Assembly: GCA_964412785.1 (NCBI GenBank)
Contig: CAYPQD010000014.1
Coordinates: 1-59,129, forward strand
Direction of reading: 5' to 3'
DNA length: 59,129 nucleotides
DNA from: UBA5336 sp964412785
Lineage (GTDB): Bacteria; Pseudomonadota; Alphaproteobacteria; Caulobacterales; Hyphomonadaceae
Shown here piece by piece: positions 1 to 7,946 of the stretch. How positions within the stretch are numbered: position 1 is the stretch's first letter; the number at the start of each line of letters is the position of its first letter. The position numbers and the translations under genes are program-made. The notes beneath the pieces were generated by a model that had not been told where the DNA came from, ran no database searches, and worked only from the letters and a program-made list of their open reading frames with translations.

Positions 1-210
1 ATGCCTGTTAGCTGGCCTGTCAGCTGGCCTGTCAGCTGGCCTGTGACGTGGTCGGTGGCCGCGCCCATGCCAGCGCCGCGCGCCGGGGTGAGCGGCGAGC
101 CGGTCACCCACGTGCCCCGTCCGCTCGCCAATGCGCCGCCCTGACACGCCGGACTGACGGAAATCTGGCCCTTCCCGGTGGCGCCTTGATGGGCGTCGCG
201 CGTGCGCGCC
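1..210. other. left-edge intergenic DNA
   Basis: Sequence downstream of scpB with no gene I can support. The first 45 bases carry a short tandem repeat listed separately. In many alphaproteobacteria tatABC follows scpB, but no TatA-like start is visible on the minus strand before the edge. A plus-strand frame opening at base 1 reads through the tandem repeat for 47 codons, but it is low-complexity and has no ribosome-binding site. Confidence 0.5.
10..45. repeat. 12-bp tandem repeat, three units
   Basis: Three consecutive copies of AGCTGGCCTGTC, the last ending in G, preceded by a partial degenerate unit. It lies downstream of scpB at the window edge, so its full extent is unknown. It is most simply replication slippage; no function is suggested by the sequence. 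Confidence 0.75.
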
Positions 211-999
211 CTATTCGGCGGCGGTGGAGGCGGCCATGTAGTCGGTGACGAATTCGCGGTCGTCACCGTCTGTGTCCGGGGCACCGTCGGCCTCCTCGCC
301 CCGGGCATGCGGGTCGGCACCGGCGCCGCCGGCTTCGGGAAGGACATCAGACAGCAGGCCATCGGCCTGATACTCGGCCCGGTTGGGCAGAAGGTCGAGG
401 CTTTCCAGGCCGAAATGCTCCAGGAAGGCGTCGGTGGTGCCAAAGGTGACGGGCCGGCCGGGCGTCTTGCGGCGGCCCCTTATGCGCACCCAGCCGGTCT
501 CCATAAGGGTATCGATCGTGCCCTTGGAAACGGCGACACCGCGCACCGCCTCGATCTCGGCGCGGGTGACGGGCTGGCCATAGGCGATGATGGCGAGGGT
601 CTCCAGTGCCGCCTGGCTGAGCTTCTTCTGCTGCTCGCGTTCTTCGACAAACAGGAAGGCGAGGTCCTCGGCGGTCTGGAAGCGCCACTTGCCGGCAATT
701 TCCATGAGGCCGACACCACGTCCGGAATAGAGCTTCTTCAGCGCCATCAGCACCTCCGACGCCTCGATCCCCTGGGGCAGGGACTGGGCGACCTGTTCCG
801 CGCTCAGCGGCTCACCGGCGGCGAACAGCACCGCCTCGGCGCGGCGGATCGCTTCCGGCAGCAGGTCGCGGCGGGTGTCGTCGAACTCCTCAGCTGCCCG
901 CCGGTAAGCGAAGGAGAGCTGGCGCACAGCCTTGCGGATATCTTCGGGGGCCTCTTCGGGCAGGTCCGGGCCGGGGCGGCCGTCCTCTGGCTCTGTCAT
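211..999 (-). CDS. scpB: segregation and condensation protein ScpB
   Basis: ScpB (262 residues) is the winged-helix subunit that, with the kleisin ScpA, assembles on SMC to compact and segregate the chromosome. The first winged-helix region follows an N-terminal extension of about 50 residues and includes AEAVLFAAGEPLSAEQVA. The second includes LETLAIIAYGQPVTRAEIE and GRRKTPGRPVTFGTT, which are family signatures. The start overlaps the scpA stop as ATGA, so translation is probably coupled. The acidic tail after about residue 215 is low complexity. Identity is firm from motifs and from the adjacent scpA. Confidence 0.96.
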   Translation of the reverse strand: MTEPEDGRPGPDLPEEAPEDIRKAVRQLSFAYRRAAEEFDDTRRDLLPEAIRRAEAVLFAAGEPLSAEQVAQSLPQGIEASEVLMALKKLYSGRGVGLMEIAGKWRFQTAEDLAFLFVEEREQQKKLSQAALETLAIIAYGQPVTRAEIEAVRGVAVSKGTIDTLMETGWVRIRGRRKTPGRPVTFGTTDAFLEHFGLESLDLLPNRAEYQADGLLSDVLPEAGGAGADPHARGEEADGAPDTDGDDREFVTDYMAASTAAE

Positions 1000-1817
1000 C
1001 GCTCCACTCCTGAACGCGCGCCGGCGTTACGCAGGTAAAGCGGCGCAAAATGGGCATCCTGGCGAATATCGACGTCACCGTCGCGAACCAGCTCCAGCGC
1101 GGCGGAGAACACCGATGCGGTAATCGAGCGCGGTGGCAGGCCGGCATCGGTTTCCTGCAGGCTTCGGCGGATCATGTCGAGGCTCGCCCACTCAGCAAGG
1201 CGCGGGGCGAGACCGCGCAGGCGCTCGCGGGCCCGCTCCAGCGGCAGCACCATCTGGTTGACAATTTGGTGCGGCGCCTCTTTTTCCTGGCGCTGGCGCA
1301 CCATGCCAAGCGCCTGCTGCAGCTGCCAGAGCGTGGTGTCATAGGCAACCCGGCGGATTACCTTCGGCTGCTCCGGTTCGCCGCGCAGGAACACAACCTC
1401 GCCGCGCACCGGGCCGTCCTGCAGCGCCTTGGCAGCCTCGCGCATGGCCTCAAGGCGCTTCAGCCGGAAGGCGAGCCGCTCGGCCATGTCCTCGCCGGAG
1501 ATGTCATCACCGGTGTCCCTCTCCGGCACCGGAAGCAGCAGCTTGGACTTCAGATAGGCAAGCCAGGCGGCCATCAGCAGGTAGTCGGCGGCCAGGTCGA
1601 TGCGCTGGTCTCGGGCCTCGCGGATAAACCCCAGATACTGCTCGGCAAGCTCCAGGATCGAGACATGGCGCAGGTCCACCTTCTGGCGGCGTGCGAGGTC
1701 GAGAAGAAGGTGCAGCGGCCCCTCATAACCGCCGACATCGACGATGAAGGCCTCCTCCGGCCGCGCCTCGTCGGCCTCGGCCGCAAGCTCGCTGATCGAG
1801 ATGGCGTCGGCGTTCAT
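996..1817 (-). CDS. scpA: segregation and condensation protein ScpA
   Basis: Kleisin subunit of the SMC-ScpAB condensin-like complex, 273 residues from the chosen start. The N-terminal signature GYEGPLHLLLDLARRQKVDL and the following ILELAEQYL helix form the ScpA fold that contacts SMC; the C-terminal winged helix is present. A longer frame starts 19 codons upstream, but the ATG at 1817 overlaps the nagZ stop as ATGA, matching the other junctions of this operon. It is the third of four tightly coupled genes (SPOR protein, nagZ, scpA, scpB). Confidence 0.95.
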   Translation of the reverse strand: MNADAISISELAAEADEARPEEAFIVDVGGYEGPLHLLLDLARRQKVDLRHVSILELAEQYLGFIREARDQRIDLAADYLLMAAWLAYLKSKLLLPVPERDTGDDISGEDMAERLAFRLKRLEAMREAAKALQDGPVRGEVVFLRGEPEQPKVIRRVAYDTTLWQLQQALGMVRQRQEKEAPHQIVNQMVLPLERARERLRGLAPRLAEWASLDMIRRSLQETDAGLPPRSITASVFSAALELVRDGDVDIRQDAHFAPLYLRNAGARSGVER

Positions 1818-2872
1818 GCCGCCGCTCCCGCAGGACCGCCCGCCATGCCAAGAAGCGCCCCGAACCGCGCCCAAGCCGCCTGCGTGTCCAGCGGCTCGGG
1901 CGCCTGCGCCGCGACAGCCTCAGCCCGGGCAGCGCGCTCGGCCGCGCGGCCCTCCAGGCGCGGCGCCGCCCCGGCAACCTCACGCATCTCGGCCAGGATC
2001 ACCGCCGGCTCGCGTTCGAAGCCGGCACAATGCAGGAGCATGTCGCAGCCTGCCCGGCTGGCCGCGACAGCCCGCTCCGCCAGCGTCCCGGTGAGTGCGG
2101 CCATGCCGAGATCGTCACTCATCAGCAGGCCATCAAAGCCGATCACGCCCCGGATCACCCCGGCGATCACGACCGGCGAGAGCGTTGCCGGCCGGACGCG
2201 ATCGAGCGCGCCATAGAGGATATGCGCGGTCATCGCCATCGGCGCATCCGACAGCGCCGCAAAGGGCATATAATCGCGCTCAAGCTGGCCCGCCGGCGCG
2301 TCGATGCGCGGCAGCGCCTCATGACTGTCAGCGAAGGCGCGGCCATGACCGGGAATGTGCTTGATGACGCTGGCGACCCCGCCGGCATGGAGACCCTCCA
2401 TTGCCGCCCGGGCGAGGGCCGCCGCCGCCGCGCCGTCGCGGGCGAACGCCCGGTCGCCGATAATGTCATGGGCGCCCTCGACAGGCAGGTCGCAGACCGG
2501 CGCGCAGTCGGCGTGGATGCCGAGAGCGGCCAGCTCGTGTGCCATCAGGCGGTGGCCAAGACGGGCTGCCTCGATGCCGGCACCGGGATCGGCCGCGTAG
2601 AGCGCACCATAGGCCGCCGCCGGTGGGAAGCGCGGCCAGTCCGGCGGCTTCAGCCGGGCAACCCGCCCGCCTTCCTGGTCGATGAAGACGAGCGCGGTGC
2701 GCCCCAGCGCGTCGTGAATGCCCGAAATGAGTCGGCGGACCTGCTCGCGGCCAATGCAGGAGCGCCCCATGAGGATCACCCCCCAGGGCTGGCTCTCGGA
2801 AAGGAAACCGGCCTCCTCGGGCGACAGCTCCGGCCCGGCGACACTCAGTATACACGCGCGCACTTGTGTCAT
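1814..2872 (-). CDS. nagZ: beta-N-acetylhexosaminidase NagZ
   Basis: Glycoside hydrolase family 3 enzyme of cytoplasmic peptidoglycan recycling; it removes N-acetylglucosamine from anhydro-muropeptides. The 352-residue protein has no signal peptide. It shows DQEGGRVARL, the substrate-binding KHIPGHGRAFADSHEALP motif carrying the Asp/His catalytic region, and the nucleophile motif LLMSDDLGMAAL. Both ends overlap neighbouring genes by 4 bp. Position between a SPOR protein and scpA is the usual alphaproteobacterial arrangement, linking wall recycling and division genes in one transcript. Confidence 0.95.
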   Translation of the reverse strand: MTQVRACILSVAGPELSPEEAGFLSESQPWGVILMGRSCIGREQVRRLISGIHDALGRTALVFIDQEGGRVARLKPPDWPRFPPAAAYGALYAADPGAGIEAARLGHRLMAHELAALGIHADCAPVCDLPVEGAHDIIGDRAFARDGAAAAALARAAMEGLHAGGVASVIKHIPGHGRAFADSHEALPRIDAPAGQLERDYMPFAALSDAPMAMTAHILYGALDRVRPATLSPVVIAGVIRGVIGFDGLLMSDDLGMAALTGTLAERAVAASRAGCDMLLHCAGFEREPAVILAEMREVAGAAPRLEGRAAERAARAEAVAAQAPEPLDTQAAWARFGALLGMAGGPAGAAA

Positions 2873-3738
2873 TGCACCACGATGCAGTCGCGCCCGCGAT
2901 CCTTCAAGGCGCCGCAGAAGGCCGACGCCTCCTCGCGGGTCGCAAATGCCCCGGCGCGCAAGCGGAAGAACACGCCCTTGGCGCCGAGATCGGCCCGCTG
3001 GATGCGCTTTTCGGCGCCGACGAAGAGATCCGGCGCCTCGCGATTAGCCGATGCCCAGGCGGTGTCGGCGGCCTGCTCGGAGCGGAGGGCGGCGATCTGG
3101 ACGAGATAGATGCCACGGGGAGCGAAATCGAACGCCGGCAACGTTGCCAGGGCGGCCCCGTCGCCAGCCGCATCCGGCATCGCAGGCGCCGCCGCGACGG
3201 CCCGTGTCGGCGCAGCGGTTTCCATCTCCACCGGAGCGTCAGGCCCGGCCTTGCGAAGCTCTCCAAGCGCGGCGAGGGTCACCGGCGCGGCATCCTCCGC
3301 CACATCGATCCCCGGGCGCAGCTCCACCGGCCCGCCTTCAAGCGTTGCGGTCGCCGCGGCCTTGTCCGGCAGGTCAGGCAGGACAGCCCCCTCATCCTCC
3401 CGGGCGGCGAGCGGCGCGGGCGCCACCTCATCGCGAGCGGACCCATCGATCTGATCATAGAGGCGCTTGTCGGTTCCGGGCACGACCTCGCCGCCGGCCT
3501 CAACCGGTGGACGTTTGTAGGGTCCGGCGTCGGCGGTAAGAAGCGGCACAGCAGCGCCATCTGCGCGCACGCCCTGGCGATAGGTGTTCCAGATCACTGC
3601 GGCAAAGACGACCAGCACCCCGACGGCGAGCGCGAGGATCAGCGGCCCGCGGGCGCTCTCCTCTTCGCGCAGGTCGAAGCCGCGATACCCGTCCTCGCCC
3701 GGACTGAAGTCGCCGTCGCTGAAATCCAGTCTTCCCAT
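2869..3738 (-). CDS. SPOR domain-containing membrane protein
   Basis: A 289-residue single-pass inner-membrane protein. A short cytoplasmic segment is followed by one transmembrane helix near residues 31-50 (LILALAVGVLVVFAAVIW), a long Ala/Pro/Val-rich periplasmic linker, and a C-terminal SPOR domain from about residue 205 (YLVQIAALRSEQAADTAW ... FRLRAGAFATREEASAFC). SPOR domains bind denuded glycan strands at the septum, so a division or wall role is likely. It is the first gene of the operon with nagZ, scpA and scpB. The exact protein cannot be named because SPOR linkers diverge quickly. Confidence 0.9.
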   Translation of the reverse strand: MGRLDFSDGDFSPGEDGYRGFDLREEESARGPLILALAVGVLVVFAAVIWNTYRQGVRADGAAVPLLTADAGPYKRPPVEAGGEVVPGTDKRLYDQIDGSARDEVAPAPLAAREDEGAVLPDLPDKAAATATLEGGPVELRPGIDVAEDAAPVTLAALGELRKAGPDAPVEMETAAPTRAVAAAPAMPDAAGDGAALATLPAFDFAPRGIYLVQIAALRSEQAADTAWASANREAPDLFVGAEKRIQRADLGAKGVFFRLRAGAFATREEASAFCGALKDRGRDCIVVQ

Positions 3739-3885
3739 CGCCCCTTTTCCCTTTCGCAGTTCTGCGGATATGAGGGATTAACGCTACCGCACGGTTCGTT
3801 AACGACCCTTGAATCAACCCCGGTCCCGGTTGGCGCGAGTCTCGCCGGTTTGAAATGGTCGCACCCGCGCGCGACCCGCAATGGC
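3739..3885 (-). promoter_or_regulatory. probable promoter region of the SPOR-nagZ-scpAB operon
   Basis: This 147-bp gap between dgt and the SPOR gene, both on the minus strand, is the only place a promoter for the four-gene operon can sit close to its start. It contains two TTAA/GTTAAC-type sequences and one GANTC site, which in Caulobacter relatives can mark CtrA binding and CcrM methylation. Spacing does not match a canonical CtrA box, so this is only a pointer. Confidence 0.35.
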
Positions 3886-5076
3886 TCAGAGCATGCTGTC
3901 GAGGCTGAACAGGCGGCGGTGCTCCTCGATTGCGAAATTGTCCGTCATGCCGGCAATGTAGTCGCAGACAAGCCGGGCGCGCGCCATCTCGTCCACCGCC
4001 TCGGCCCGTCGACGCCAGGGCGATGGCAGGGTCTCCGGCTCGGCAAGGAACACCTCGAACAGGTCCTTGAGGATACGCTTGGCCTGCGAGCGCATGCGGT
4101 TGACCTTGTAGTGCTTGTACATGCGTTGATGCAGGAAGGCGCGCAGCGCGCGCTGGCGCTCCTCCAGCCCGTCGGAAAAGGCAATGAGCGGCCGGTCCAT
4201 CGCGCGCACGTCGGCGGCCGATTTCGGTCGCTCCGCCTTCGCCCGGCGCAGTGTCTCCTCGGTCAGGTCATTGATCCACAGCCCGATCAGCCGGCGCACG
4301 GCCTCATAGACCCAGCGCTGGTGGTCAAGGCCCGGATAGTCGGCGCGCACCTCGCGGAAGACCTCGCCGACCAACGGGATTTCCATGAGGTCGTCGATCG
4401 TGAACAACCCGGCGCCGATGCCATCGTCGATATCATGGTTGTTGTAGGCGATATCATCGGACAGGGCGGCGACCTGCGCCTCCGGCCCTGCGAAGGTGTC
4501 CAGTTCCAGGTCCTCGACCTGCTCGAACTCGCGGAAGGCTGCCGGCAGCTCATCGATGCACGTCCCGGCAATGAGCAGCGGGCCATTGTGCTTGACCAGC
4601 CCTTCCAGCATTTCCCAGGTCAGGTTGAGGCCATCGAATGCCGGATAGCGCCGCTCAAGGCGCGTCACCACGCGCAGGGTCTGGGCGTTGTGGTCAAAGC
4701 CTTCATAGGCCCGCATGCACAGGTCGAGCTGGTCCTCACCGGCATGGCCGAAGGGCGGGTGGCCGAGGTCGTGGGCGAGCGCCAGCGCCTCGGCGAGATC
4801 CTCATCGAGCTTCAGGGTGCGCGCGGCAGAGCGCGCGATCTGGGCGACCTCAAGGGAATGGGTGAGGCGCGTGCGGTAATGGTCGCCCTCATGGGCGACG
4901 AACACCTGCGTCTTCTGCTTCAGCCGGCGGAAGGCGCTGGCATGGATGATGCGGTCGCGGTCGCGCTGGAACGGGGTTCGGGTCGCCGACGGCGCCTCAT
5001 CGTGATACCGCCCGCGCGAGGCCCGCCAGTCGGTGGCGTAGGGTGCGCGGGTGCGGGGCCTCTTTTCCTCGCCCAT
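3886..5076 (-). CDS. dgt: deoxyguanosinetriphosphate triphosphohydrolase-like protein
   Basis: HD-domain hydrolase that releases triphosphate from dNTPs and so influences the dNTP pool. From the chosen start it is 396 residues, the type without the long insert of the enterobacterial enzyme. Metal ligands are visible as RLTHSLEVAQIAR and LAHDLGHPPFGHAGE, with a later DDIAYNNHDIDD motif. The N-terminus RTPFQRDRDRIIHASAFRRL is typical. I chose the ATG at 5076 rather than the frame opening 20 codons earlier, because the latter would run into erpA; this leaves 22 bases between the two divergent genes. Confidence 0.93.
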   Translation of the reverse strand: MGEEKRPRTRAPYATDWRASRGRYHDEAPSATRTPFQRDRDRIIHASAFRRLKQKTQVFVAHEGDHYRTRLTHSLEVAQIARSAARTLKLDEDLAEALALAHDLGHPPFGHAGEDQLDLCMRAYEGFDHNAQTLRVVTRLERRYPAFDGLNLTWEMLEGLVKHNGPLLIAGTCIDELPAAFREFEQVEDLELDTFAGPEAQVAALSDDIAYNNHDIDDGIGAGLFTIDDLMEIPLVGEVFREVRADYPGLDHQRWVYEAVRRLIGLWINDLTEETLRRAKAERPKSAADVRAMDRPLIAFSDGLEERQRALRAFLHQRMYKHYKVNRMRSQAKRILKDLFEVFLAEPETLPSPWRRRAEAVDEMARARLVCDYIAGMTDNFAIEEHRRLFSLDSML

Positions 5077-5098
5077 GTCCGCTCCTATTCTGGAAGCC

Positions 5099-5428
5099 AT
5101 GATGACAGACGTGACACTGACCGAACGTGCCGCCAAGCGGATTAACGCGATTCTGGCAAAGGAGCCCGGCGCGGCGATGCTGCGCGTCAGCGTCGATGGC
5201 GGCGGCTGTTCCGGATTCTCCTACCGGTTCGGGTTTGCCGGGGCAGCCAATGAGGACGACCTCGTGATCGAGCGAGACGGCGCGAAAGTGGCAATCGATG
5301 CGATGAGCCTTGAGCTCCTGCGCGGCTCGCAGATCGACTTCTCCAGCGAACTGATCGGGGCGGCGTTCCGGATCAACAACCCCAATGCGACGGCCAGCTG
5401 CGGCTGCGGAACCAGCTTTTCGCTGTGA
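5099..5428 (+). CDS. erpA: iron-sulfur cluster insertion protein ErpA
   Basis: A-type Fe-S carrier of 109 residues that delivers clusters to apo-proteins. The three conserved cysteines are present: one in VDGGGCSGFSYRF and two in the terminal CGCGTSFSL. Length and motif spacing match the HesB/IscA/ErpA family; ErpA is preferred over IscA because the gene is outside any isc/suf cluster and because of its usual position next to dgt in alphaproteobacteria. Two adjacent in-frame ATGs (5099 and 5102) both fit; a frame starting 16 codons upstream overlaps dgt and is unlikely. Confidence 0.93.
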   Translation: MMTDVTLTERAAKRINAILAKEPGAAMLRVSVDGGGCSGFSYRFGFAGAANEDDLVIERDGAKVAIDAMSLELLRGSQIDFSSELIGAAFRINNPNATASCGCGTSFSL

Positions 5429-5736
5429 CGGACCGGCCGGCAGGCGCGGGGGCCTTGCGGGCAATTCGCGCAAGCCTCGCCTCGGGTGAAGGATCCGGCA
5501 TGCAAACCCGGACCGGGATTCGCCGGGCGTCGGGCACTTCGCGCGGCGTCACGATCCGGAAGGGAACCCGATCGAGTTCCGCGCGCCCGACCCCGGAGGA
5601 CTGAGACCGCCCCGAGTTCGGGCACCTCATGGCAGGTCGCCGCCCTGCCGAGCCATCAAGAAATGCCGCCTGCCCCTTGTGGCCGTCGCGAAAGACTGAT
5701 AGTGAGCACGCACTCATTATTGCGATGGAGGCGATC
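5429..5736. other. intergenic region between erpA and the DUF2157-like gene
   Basis: About 308 bases without a supportable gene. All frames here are continuations of shadow frames. The right end carries an inverted TGAG-N6-CTCA motif and a good ribosome-binding site for the next gene. I see no clear terminator after erpA. Confidence 0.5.
5703..5716. promoter_or_regulatory. short inverted repeat upstream of DUF2157-like gene
   Basis: TGAG-N6-CTCA lies 20 bases before the ATG of the membrane-protein gene, a position suited to an operator. Short symmetric sites of this kind are used by several repressor families, but no repressor gene is adjacent, so it may be chance. Confidence 0.2.
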
Positions 5737-6729
5737 ATGACGATCATCCGGCTGGACCTTGACGCGCTGACTGCCCGCGGCGCGCTGAGCACGGCGGAGG
5801 CCGAGCGCCTCGCCGCCCTCGCCCTGCCGGAACGGCGCGGCAGGCTTTGGATCAATCTGCTTCTCGTTTTCGGGGCTCTTGCCGCCGCCGCAGGCGCGAT
5901 CGCTCTGGTCCCGGACCCAACGACCGGGCTTGTCCTCGCCCTGCTGTCGCTCGGCGGTGGCGCCCTGTTGCAGGCGCGCGATGGCGACGGGCGCTGGCGC
6001 GTGCTGTGCGAGGCGCTGGCGCTGATCGGCGCGCTCGGCCTTTCAGGCTGGATTGCATGGCACTTTGCTGAACGGGCCGGGCCGGTCAACGACACCTGGC
6101 CAGCACTGGCGATCATGGCAATCCTCGCCGCCGGTGCGGTGGTGTTCCGCTCTGCCCTTCTTGCGGCGCTGGCGGTGCTCGCCTTCGGCGGTGCGATCGG
6201 GTCGGGCACGGCCTATTGGCACGCTTCCTATTTCCTGTTCGTGCGTGAGCCGGCGCTGACCATTATCGCCTTCACAGCGCTGGCCGGCGCGCTCTATGCC
6301 GCCCGTGAGCGGCTGGGCGCGGCCTGGGGCACGGTCACCTCGGCGGCGGCGCGCACCAGCGTCATGGTCGCCAATTTCGGCTTCTGGATCGGCTCGCTAT
6401 GGGGCGACTACCCGCTGGAGCACTGGACAGCGGGGGAGGACTGGCGCGCGGCCGAGGCCTGGCGGGCTGGGGCGCTGCATATCCCGGACGTCGCATTCAC
6501 GATCGGCTGGGCACTGGCGCTGCTTGGCCTGATCGCGCGCAGCCGTGCGGGGGGGTTCCTTTCAAACCTCGCCATCGTCTTCCTGGCGATCCACGGCTAC
6601 ACTCAGGTCTTCGAGGTGCTGGGCGCACAGCCCTGGACGCTGCTCCTTGCCGGACTGTCGGCGGTGGCACTTGCGGTCGCGGGCGCACGCTATCTCTGGC
6701 GGAAGGACGAAGCGCCGGCGGGCGGCTGA
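5737..6729 (+). CDS. DUF2157-like integral membrane protein
   Basis: A 330-residue protein with a short cytoplasmic N-terminus (LDALTARGALSTAEAERLA) followed by about ten closely spaced hydrophobic segments, for example LLLVFGALAAAAGAIALV and TLLLAGLSAVALAVAGA. A cytoplasmic DUF2157-like head followed by many helices and frequent acidic/Trp loops fits that uncharacterised family. The start at 5737 is favoured because GGAGG lies five bases upstream; an ATG at 5725 is also in frame. It ends seven bases before the convergent neighbour. No specific function can be assigned. Confidence 0.7.
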   Translation: MTIIRLDLDALTARGALSTAEAERLAALALPERRGRLWINLLLVFGALAAAAGAIALVPDPTTGLVLALLSLGGGALLQARDGDGRWRVLCEALALIGALGLSGWIAWHFAERAGPVNDTWPALAIMAILAAGAVVFRSALLAALAVLAFGGAIGSGTAYWHASYFLFVREPALTIIAFTALAGALYAARERLGAAWGTVTSAAARTSVMVANFGFWIGSLWGDYPLEHWTAGEDWRAAEAWRAGALHIPDVAFTIGWALALLGLIARSRAGGFLSNLAIVFLAIHGYTQVFEVLGAQPWTLLLAGLSAVALAVAGARYLWRKDEAPAGG

Positions 6730-6736
6730 GCGGCGT

Positions 6737-7681
6737 TCAGGCTGCGGCGGTGAGGCCGGCGGTGAAGCCCGGCACTTCCTTCTGCAGGAAGGTGATGAGG
6801 GCCCGCTCGGCCGGAGAGATCGCCTTGTCCCAGCCGAGCCGCTCGCGCAGCCAGGCCGCCTCGAAGCGGTCGAGCCGGCGGGCATCGCCGCGCGCGGCTT
6901 CCACCGCAGCAGCCCGGGCGGCGCGGGCCCGTTCAGGCGAATAGGTCACCCGCTCGAACCAGCCGGGGCCGAACGGCGCGGCGAGGCCCAACAGAAAGCT
7001 GCCGGGGCTGGCGCGGTCCATCAGCCAGGCCTCACGGCTCAGCGCCCCGCTCTCGCTGTCGGGATCGGGATGGGAGAGCGCGAGCAGGTGGTTGGCGATG
7101 GCGCGGGCGAAGAAGTCGTTCCAGGCCGGGGCATTACGCGCCTCGGCCAGCGTGTCATTGAGCGCGAACAGGGTACTCGCCTCATGGCGGCTGACCCATA
7201 CCGCGCCCTCGCCGGCGCTGGCGAAGACCAGCGAGCGCAGGCGTTCCACGTCGGCCTCGTCGATTCGCCCGGCCGCCTTGATCCGCGTACACTGGGCCTC
7301 GAGAGCAAAGCGCGAAAGCGCCAAGGGCGCACCCTCTGCGCGGCGCAACAGGGTGGTGAGGAGGGCAATCGCGCCCACCGGCAGCGGTTGCGGCCCGCGC
7401 AGCAGGCGACCCGTCAGCCACGCGGCCTGCGCATCGCTGACCCAGCCGAAGGGCTGGCCGCCCTGCAGCACATGGTCGACCACTGCCTTGATGAGCCGGG
7501 GGTCCCAGTCGCCGCCGGTTGCATTCAGCCGCGCCCCGAGATCGAACACGGCGTTGGCCTCCTGCCGGCTGACAAGGCCATCGGCATAGACGCGCTCCAG
7601 CGTGCGACGGGCCTCCATCTCGGAGAGCCGTTCCAGATCCCCGGCAAGGCCGAGGATTTCGCCATGGGCTGTCTTTTCCAT
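6737..7681 (-). CDS. hypothetical protein, predicted soluble
   Basis: I do not recognise this 314-residue protein. It has no signal peptide or membrane segment and is rich in Ala, Arg and Leu with an alpha-helical look. Two segments resemble each other: ARRTLERVYADGLVSRQEAN near the start and VWVSRHEASTLFALNDTLAE in the middle, suggesting an internal duplication of a helix-turn-helix-pair unit built around ADGLVSxxEA/VSRHEA. The frame opens 55 codons further upstream, but that part overlaps a dispersed repeat, so the ATG at 7681 (MEKTAHGEI) is preferred. It is convergent with the DUF2157-like gene. Confidence 0.7.
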   Translation of the reverse strand: MEKTAHGEILGLAGDLERLSEMEARRTLERVYADGLVSRQEANAVFDLGARLNATGGDWDPRLIKAVVDHVLQGGQPFGWVSDAQAAWLTGRLLRGPQPLPVGAIALLTTLLRRAEGAPLALSRFALEAQCTRIKAAGRIDEADVERLRSLVFASAGEGAVWVSRHEASTLFALNDTLAEARNAPAWNDFFARAIANHLLALSHPDPDSESGALSREAWLMDRASPGSFLLGLAAPFGPGWFERVTYSPERARAARAAAVEAARGDARRLDRFEAAWLRERLGWDKAISPAERALITFLQKEVPGFTAGLTAAA

Positions 7682-7946
7682 GCCGGCTCCCGCTCGCTGG
7701 CCTCGCGGCAGCAAAGCCATAGTGCGGTTTCCGAAGCGTTTACGCAGCGCCTGGCGCCTGGCCGCGAGCGGACGCAGCCGCGCATGGTTCAAACCGGGAG
7801 GATTAGACCTTATACCGAATACCGGTTTGCGCAAATGAGGACTCATCTGCGCATCCGGCGCATGGGGCGCCGACGCGCAGAGGCGCTCGGCCTCTCATCG
7901 CACGCATCGGTTTTGGGTCCGTACAGCTTGGTATCAAAGGTCTGCC
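7682..7946. other. divergent intergenic region before radA
   Basis: Lies between the hypothetical gene (minus) and radA (plus). Nearly half is occupied by dispersed repeat copy A; the first 130 bases hold no recognisable element beyond an ordinary promoter-sized gap. AAGG just before the radA ATG is the likely ribosome-binding site. Confidence 0.5.
7812..7934 (+). repeat. dispersed hairpin repeat, copy A (full length)
   Basis: Full-length copy bounded by ATACC and GGTAT. Three inverted repeats occur in order: an imperfect TGCGCAAATGAG/CTCATCTGCGCA pair, a GGCGCATGGGGCGCC hairpin, and a degenerate right-hand arm ending in CAGCTTGGTAT. It is colinear with copy F over its whole length. It ends 12 bases before the radA start codon, so it is either part of the radA leader RNA or covers the radA promoter. 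Confidence 0.85.

Noticed and set aside
1..144. Plus-strand frame reading through the tandem repeat
   Set aside because: No ribosome-binding site, repetitive product, and its left end is cut by the window; likely non-coding.
2866..5145. 759-codon plus-strand open frame
   Set aside because: Lies antisense to the SPOR gene and dgt, both of which have clear family motifs. The product is low complexity and typical of a shadow frame in high-GC DNA.
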